Shown here: positions 60,611-64,000 of the stretch, in pieces | Numbering within the stretch: the first letter of the stretch is position 1 | Layout: every line of letters begins with the position of its first letter | Source of the DNA: an uncultured Eubacteriales bacterium | GTDB lineage: Bacteria > Bacillota > Clostridia > Lachnospirales > Lachnospiraceae | Direction: 5' to 3' | DNA: 64,000 nucleotides | Assembly: GCA_949283695.1 (NCBI GenBank) | Contig: CASDTX010000029.1 | Span: 1 to 64,000, forward strand | Translations under genes and position numbers: made by a program | Notes under the pieces: generated by a model | Seen by the model: only the letters and a program-made list of their open reading frames with translations | Database searches by the model: none | Told to the model about the DNA's origin: nothing

Positions 60611-61432
60611 TCACATCTTCTCAATGCTCCTGGTTACCAGCCGCTCGAACTCTTCTGAGCGCCGGTCCGCCACAGCCTGAACATCCAGATGGCTCAGTTC
60701 TTCCTCTGATATGCCGCTGGCCATGTTGGACACACAGGAAATGCCGCATACCCGCAGCCCTGCATGCCGGGCTGCAATGGCCTCGCAGGCCGTGCTCATT
60801 CCTACCGCGTCTGCTCCCAGCACCGCATACATGCGGATCTCTGCCGGACTCTCGAAATTCGGCCCTGTTGTCTGCAGATAAACGCCCTCCCGCAGCCGGA
60901 TGTCTTCCGCCTCTGCCGTACTGCGGATCACATCCTGCAGGCCGGCATCATAGATATGGGTCATATCCGGGAACCGTTCCCCCAGCTCTGACACATTCTC
61001 CCCCACCAGCGGAGACGGGACAAAGCTGGAAATCTGGTCCGTAATCAGCATAAAATCCCCCACCTGAAAGCTTCTGTTGATTCCCCCGGATGCATTTGTC
61101 AGAAACAGGATCTCGATCCCCATCCGCTTCATCAGACGGATGGGAAGGACCACATCTTCCATGGAATAGCCTTCGTAATAGTGGACTCTCCCTTTCATAA
61201 CCACCGCAGGAACTTTCCCGATATATCCAAACAGGAATCTCCCGTCATGTCCCTCCACTGTAGACACCGGGAACCCGGGGATCTCACCGTAAGGAATTTC
61301 TTTTATGATCTTCATGTTGCGGGCATAGCCGCCAAGCCCGGATCCCAGGATCAGCCCCACTCTGGGAACGAAATCTGTCAGAGATCTGCAGGTTTCATAA
61401 CATTTCTCTAGTTTCTTGAACTGTCTGCTCAT
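60611..61432 (-). CDS. punA: Purine nucleoside phosphorylase (trimeric family)
   Basis: 273 residues. Phosphate loop GLILGSGLGGYA, base/ribose region GRVHYYEGYSMEDVVLPIRLM, FLTNASGGINRSFQVGDFMLITDQIS, and the PNP/MTAP family signature TTGPNFESPAEIRMYAVLGADAVGMSTACEAIAARHAGLRVCGISCVSNMASGI with the catalytic Glu and Asn. Acts on inosine/guanosine-type nucleosides. SD AAGGAG before the ATG; promoter at 61486-61514. It leads the unit punA-mtaD-Mog-like-metallo-hydrolase-rnhA. Confidence 0.93.
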   Translation of the reverse strand: MSRQFKKLEKCYETCRSLTDFVPRVGLILGSGLGGYARNMKIIKEIPYGEIPGFPVSTVEGHDGRFLFGYIGKVPAVVMKGRVHYYEGYSMEDVVLPIRLMKRMGIEILFLTNASGGINRSFQVGDFMLITDQISSFVPSPLVGENVSELGERFPDMTHIYDAGLQDVIRSTAEAEDIRLREGVYLQTTGPNFESPAEIRMYAVLGADAVGMSTACEAIAARHAGLRVCGISCVSNMASGISEEELSHLDVQAVADRRSEEFERLVTRSIEKM

Positions 61433-61485
61433 CGTAATCTATCTGCTCCTTTTTCTGTATCAGATCTTCTCTTTTACGTATTTTA

Positions 61486-61514
61486 TTATACTCTGCGGCA
61501 CTCCATAAGTCGAG
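61486..61514 (-). promoter_or_regulatory. Promoter of the punA-mtaD unit
   Basis: TCGACT (61509-61514), 17 bp, perfect TATAAT (61486-61491) on the minus strand, within the short gap after spoIVA. Confidence 0.7.
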
Positions 61515-61530
61515 CACTAAATATCGCCCC

Positions 61531-63003
61531 TCAGATGATAATACACACCATCCCGCCGTTCATATCGTTGACAATTTTCTGCATGGAATCCTGGAGTTTC
61601 ACCTGACTCTCATCATTGATCATGGCGATTTTGTTCCTCATCCCGTCCATAACCAGTTCTTCCACGGACTTTCCGAAAATGTTCGTTCCCCAGACGCCTT
61701 CCGGAGACGCACTCTCTTTCTTAATATATTCCACCAGATCTTCCGCCTGTTTCTCATTTCCTACGATGGGCGCGATCTCCGTCTCAATGTTTGCCCGGAT
61801 CATGTGGATGGACGGGGCCTCCGAGCGGATCTTCACTCCGTACTTGCTTCCCTGCTTAATGATCACAGGCTCTTCCAGCTTAATATCGTCTTTGGCCGGA
61901 CTGACGACCCCATACCCTTTCAGCTTCACATCCGCAAACGCATCCCGGATCCGGCTCAGCTCATCCCGCATAGATGCCAGTTCTCTGACCGTTGATATGA
62001 GCTCGTATTCGCCCTTGATCTCCTCCCCGGTCAGTTCGCTTAACACTTCGTAATAGTAACTCTGCTCGAATTCGATCCGGATACGCACGCGCCCGGTATC
62101 CATGGCGATCTGTTCTACTGCGATTCCCGTTATGTAAGGACTGTCTGTGCTGAGCTTTTGGGCGACGATGCTGCGGATCTCATCCATTCCCTCCATGATT
62201 TTCCTTACATTGGCCAGGAGATCCTGCTTGATTCTGTGATCTCTGGAGAGCATCTCCACCCACTTCGGCACATAGAATTCCACCTCTGTCACCGGGAACT
62301 CATAGAGGACCTGCCGCATGATCTCGCTGATGTCTTCGCTCTTAAGCTGTTCACAGTTCACAGGAACCACGGCAGCGCCATATTTCTGCTCCAGCTCTTC
62401 TTTCAGCGCCTTCGCCTCTTCCGTATATGGTTTCCGGCAGTTCAGCAGGATGACAAAGGGCTTGCCGATGCTTTTCAGCTCTTTGACTGTCTTCTCCTCT
62501 GCCTCCACATAATTCTCCCGGGGCAGATCCGTGATACTTCCGTCCGTGGTCACCACGAATCCGATCGTGGCGTGTTCGTGGATCACCTTCTGGGTGCCGA
62601 TGGCAGCCGCCTTTGTAAATGGGATCTCATACTCGAACCAGGGTGTTTTCACCTGCCGCTCTGCATCATTCTCCGTATGTCCGGAAGCCCCCTCCACCAT
62701 GAATCCTACACAGTCGATCAGCCGGATCTTAGCCTCGACATCTTCTGAGAGCTTCACCGGCGCTGCCTCCTTAGGCACGAATTTCGGCTCTGTCGTCATA
62801 ATAGTCGTCCCTGATGCAGACTGAGGCAGTTCGTCTTTTGTCCTTTCTTTCGCATGCTCATCTGTCATGCCCGGAAGCACGAGAAGATCCATGAACCGTT
62901 TGATGAATGTCGACTTGCCTGTCCGAACCGGGCCTACAACGCCGATATAGATCTCTCCGTTGGTCCGCGCTTTCATATCCCTGTATACCTGAAATGAATC
63001 CAT
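61531..63003 (-). CDS. spoIVA: Stage IV sporulation protein A (spore coat basement ATPase)
   Basis: 490 residues. SpoIVA hydrolyses ATP to polymerise on the forespore outer membrane and anchors coat and cortex assembly. Walker A IYIGVVGPVRTGKSTFIKRFM near residue 20; sensor threonines in SASGTTIMTTEPKFVP; Walker B-type RLIDCVGFMVEGASGHTEND. The C-terminal region ends ESQVKLQDSMQKIVNDMNGGMVCIII, the hydrophobic tail typical of SpoIVA. Start: ATG at 63003 with AAGGGGG seven bases ahead. Upstream lies a sigma-E-type promoter. It follows gpsA, the usual neighbour. Confidence 0.97.
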   Translation of the reverse strand: MDSFQVYRDMKARTNGEIYIGVVGPVRTGKSTFIKRFMDLLVLPGMTDEHAKERTKDELPQSASGTTIMTTEPKFVPKEAAPVKLSEDVEAKIRLIDCVGFMVEGASGHTENDAERQVKTPWFEYEIPFTKAAAIGTQKVIHEHATIGFVVTTDGSITDLPRENYVEAEEKTVKELKSIGKPFVILLNCRKPYTEEAKALKEELEQKYGAAVVPVNCEQLKSEDISEIMRQVLYEFPVTEVEFYVPKWVEMLSRDHRIKQDLLANVRKIMEGMDEIRSIVAQKLSTDSPYITGIAVEQIAMDTGRVRIRIEFEQSYYYEVLSELTGEEIKGEYELISTVRELASMRDELSRIRDAFADVKLKGYGVVSPAKDDIKLEEPVIIKQGSKYGVKIRSEAPSIHMIRANIETEIAPIVGNEKQAEDLVEYIKKESASPEGVWGTNIFGKSVEELVMDGMRNKIAMINDESQVKLQDSMQKIVNDMNGGMVCIII

Positions 63004-63007
63004 AAAG

Positions 63008-63057
63008 ATACCCCCTTGCTGTGCTGATACAGTGTATGCATACACAGAAGGGGGTAT
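63008..63057 (-). promoter_or_regulatory. Dyad that pairs the spoIVA RBS with upstream sequence
   Basis: A perfect 10-bp inverted repeat (63048-63057 with 63008-63017). The near arm contains the AAGGGGG SD. The far arm lies upstream of the predicted sigma-E start near 63024, so only transcripts coming through from gpsA contain both arms. A 14-bp palindrome, GTGTATGCATACAC (63032-63045), sits between them. Confidence 0.6.
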
Positions 63058-63059
63058 GA
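63031..63059 (-). promoter_or_regulatory. Sigma-E-type sporulation promoter of spoIVA
   Basis: The -10 is CATACACT (63031-63038), a full match to the Bacillus sigma-E pattern CATACAMT. The -35 is TCATACC (63053-63059), 5 of 7 to KMATATT, at 14 bp spacing. No sigma-A hexamers are nearby. It overlaps the end of gpsA. Confidence 0.72.
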
Positions 63060-63063
63060 CACT

Positions 63064-64000
63064 TTATTCTTCCCACTGAAGAGATCCGCTCTCGCTCCGG
63101 GATTCTCTGAGCATCAGGTCGTCAACCGCCTGTGCCGGGCTCTTCCCTTCGAAGAGAACCGCATTCACTTCGTCCACAATGGGCATGGACACCTCATATT
63201 TCTTGGCCAGCCGGGCCGCCGCTTTGGCAGAATAGACGCCTTCCACGACCATCTTCACCTCGTCCATGGCTTCCTGCATGGTTCTTCCCTGGCCGATCAG
63301 GTATCCTGCCTTCCGGTTCCTGCTGTGTACGCTGGCGCAGGTTACAATCAGATCCCCGATTCCCGTCAGGCCCGTGAAGCTCTCGATCTTTCCGCCCATC
63401 TTCACACCCAGGCGGGAGATCTCCGCGATTCCCCTGGTGATCAGGGCCGCCTTTGTATTGTCTCCATAGCCGAGTCCGTCCGCGATTCCCGCGGCAAGAG
63501 CGATCACGTTTTTCAGAGAGCCGCCCAGCTCGATTCCCAGGATATCCGGGCTTGTATATACCCGGAACACCCGGCTCAAAAACATGGTCTGCAGATACTC
63601 TGCTGTCTTCTTAGACTTCGCGCCGATCACACAGGTCGTGGGAAGCTTTCTCCCCACCTCTTCTGCGTGGCTCGGCCCGGAGAGCACAGCCACATCCGCC
63701 TGAGGGATCTCCTCCTCGATCTGCCTGGACAGCGTCATCAGGGTAGATTCTTCGATTCCCTTCGCCACGTCCACAATGATCTGTCCCTCAGCCACATAAG
63801 GCTTCATCTTCCGCGCGGTGCCTCTGGTAAACGGAGAAGGCACTGCCAGCACAAGAAAGTCTTTTCCCCGGACAGCGGACTTAAGATCCCCTGTAATGAT
63901 CATATCATCCGCCAGCCTGACGCCTGGAAGCTTCAGCTCATGCTCCCTCTTCTCATTCAACATCTTCACTTCACTCTCATCGATCGACCAGATGGTCACA
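63064..64000 (-). CDS. gpsA: NAD(P)H-dependent glycerol-3-phosphate dehydrogenase (5' end outside the window)
   Basis: Reduces dihydroxyacetone phosphate to sn-glycerol-3-phosphate for phospholipid synthesis. The N-terminal Rossmann glycine motif is beyond the right edge; the visible 311 residues start within the NAD-binding domain (TIWSIDESEV). Seen: FLVLAVPSP, VDVAKGIEESTLMTLSRQI, AVLSGPSHAEEVGRKLPT, the catalytic Lys region ELGGSLKNVIALAAGIADGLGYGDNTKAALITRGIAEI, and GLTGIGDLIVTCASVHSRNRKAGYLIGQG. It is complete at the C-terminus and followed by spoIVA. Confidence 0.96.
   Translation of the reverse strand, partial: VTIWSIDESEVKMLNEKREHELKLPGVRLADDMIITGDLKSAVRGKDFLVLAVPSPFTRGTARKMKPYVAEGQIIVDVAKGIEESTLMTLSRQIEEEIPQADVAVLSGPSHAEEVGRKLPTTCVIGAKSKKTAEYLQTMFLSRVFRVYTSPDILGIELGGSLKNVIALAAGIADGLGYGDNTKAALITRGIAEISRLGVKMGGKIESFTGLTGIGDLIVTCASVHSRNRKAGYLIGQGRTMQEAMDEVKMVVEGVYSAKAAARLAKKYEVSMPIVDEVNAVLFEGKSPAQAVDDLMLRESRSESGSLQWEE

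Overview
The window reads as chromosomal DNA of a spore-forming, fermentative member of the Clostridia, most likely Lachnospiraceae. Support comes from sporulation genes (gpr, spoIIP, spoIVA), Gram-positive gene order (nusA-infB operon, gpr-spoIIP beside rpsT, gpsA-spoIVA), strong SD sites, Firmicutes-type promoters, a GGGtGRT-family gene and a ferredoxin-type aldo/keto reductase. I see no prophage, IS element, tRNA, rRNA or CRISPR array. Genus cannot be fixed from the sequence alone.

Layout. 1-9.4 kb (minus strand): edge of an unknown gene behind a hairpin leader, a 70-bp perfect palindrome, then rpsO, ribF, truB, nrnA-like, rbfA, infB, ylxQ, ylxR, nusA, rimP, the classic translation/transcription-factor cluster. 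9.4-16.5 kb: a topoisomerase IV-type pair, spoIIP, gpr, and divergent rpsT. 16.6-20.5 kb: orphan phosphoribosyltransferase, MATE exporter, ilvC and ilvN. 20.5-30.1 kb: an envelope block of Uup-like ABC-F, two ABC permeases plus ATPase, histidine kinase, response regulator, flippase-like protein, NlpC/P60-like protein and glycosyltransferase. The regulator promoter and the ABC promoter share an identical tandem TAGGA box. 30.2-34.1 kb: small membrane proteins, an integrase-fold protein lacking most catalytic residues, and an SPFH-RHH-small protein cluster. 34.2-39.5 kb: flavodoxin and a sucrose PTS/hydrolase operon with a divergent AraC regulator. 39.5-42.7 kb: 4Fe-4S aldo/keto reductase and an IscU-like/GGGtGRT pair. 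42.9-48.8 kb: cinA C-domain, pgsA, rimO, rpoZ, gmk, yicC and a GltD-like oxidoreductase. 49.1-57.0 kb: rqcH, a DUF815 ATPase, pheA, nitroreductase, pyrB, pyrI and DAHP synthase. 57.0-64.0 kb: RNase P RNA, rnhA, metallo-hydrolase, Mog-like protein, mtaD-like deaminase, purine nucleoside phosphorylase, spoIVA and truncated gpsA.

The most interesting signals are regulatory. They are (i) the shared TAGGA-N6-TAGGA box at fixed distance from two -10 elements in the two-component/ABC block; (ii) a sigma-E-type promoter for spoIVA placed inside a dyad that could hide its ribosome-binding site in read-through RNA only; (iii) a leader hairpin that buries the ribosome-binding site of the gene at the left edge; (iv) tandem repeats spanning the stop codons of yicC and the DUF815 gene, with yicC and gmk in one frame separated by a single TAG; and (v) the IscU-like/GGGtGRT operon of unknown function with a structured leader. 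Start sites given here were often moved inward from the longest reading frame on SD or promoter evidence; all searches and folds suggested below were not run.
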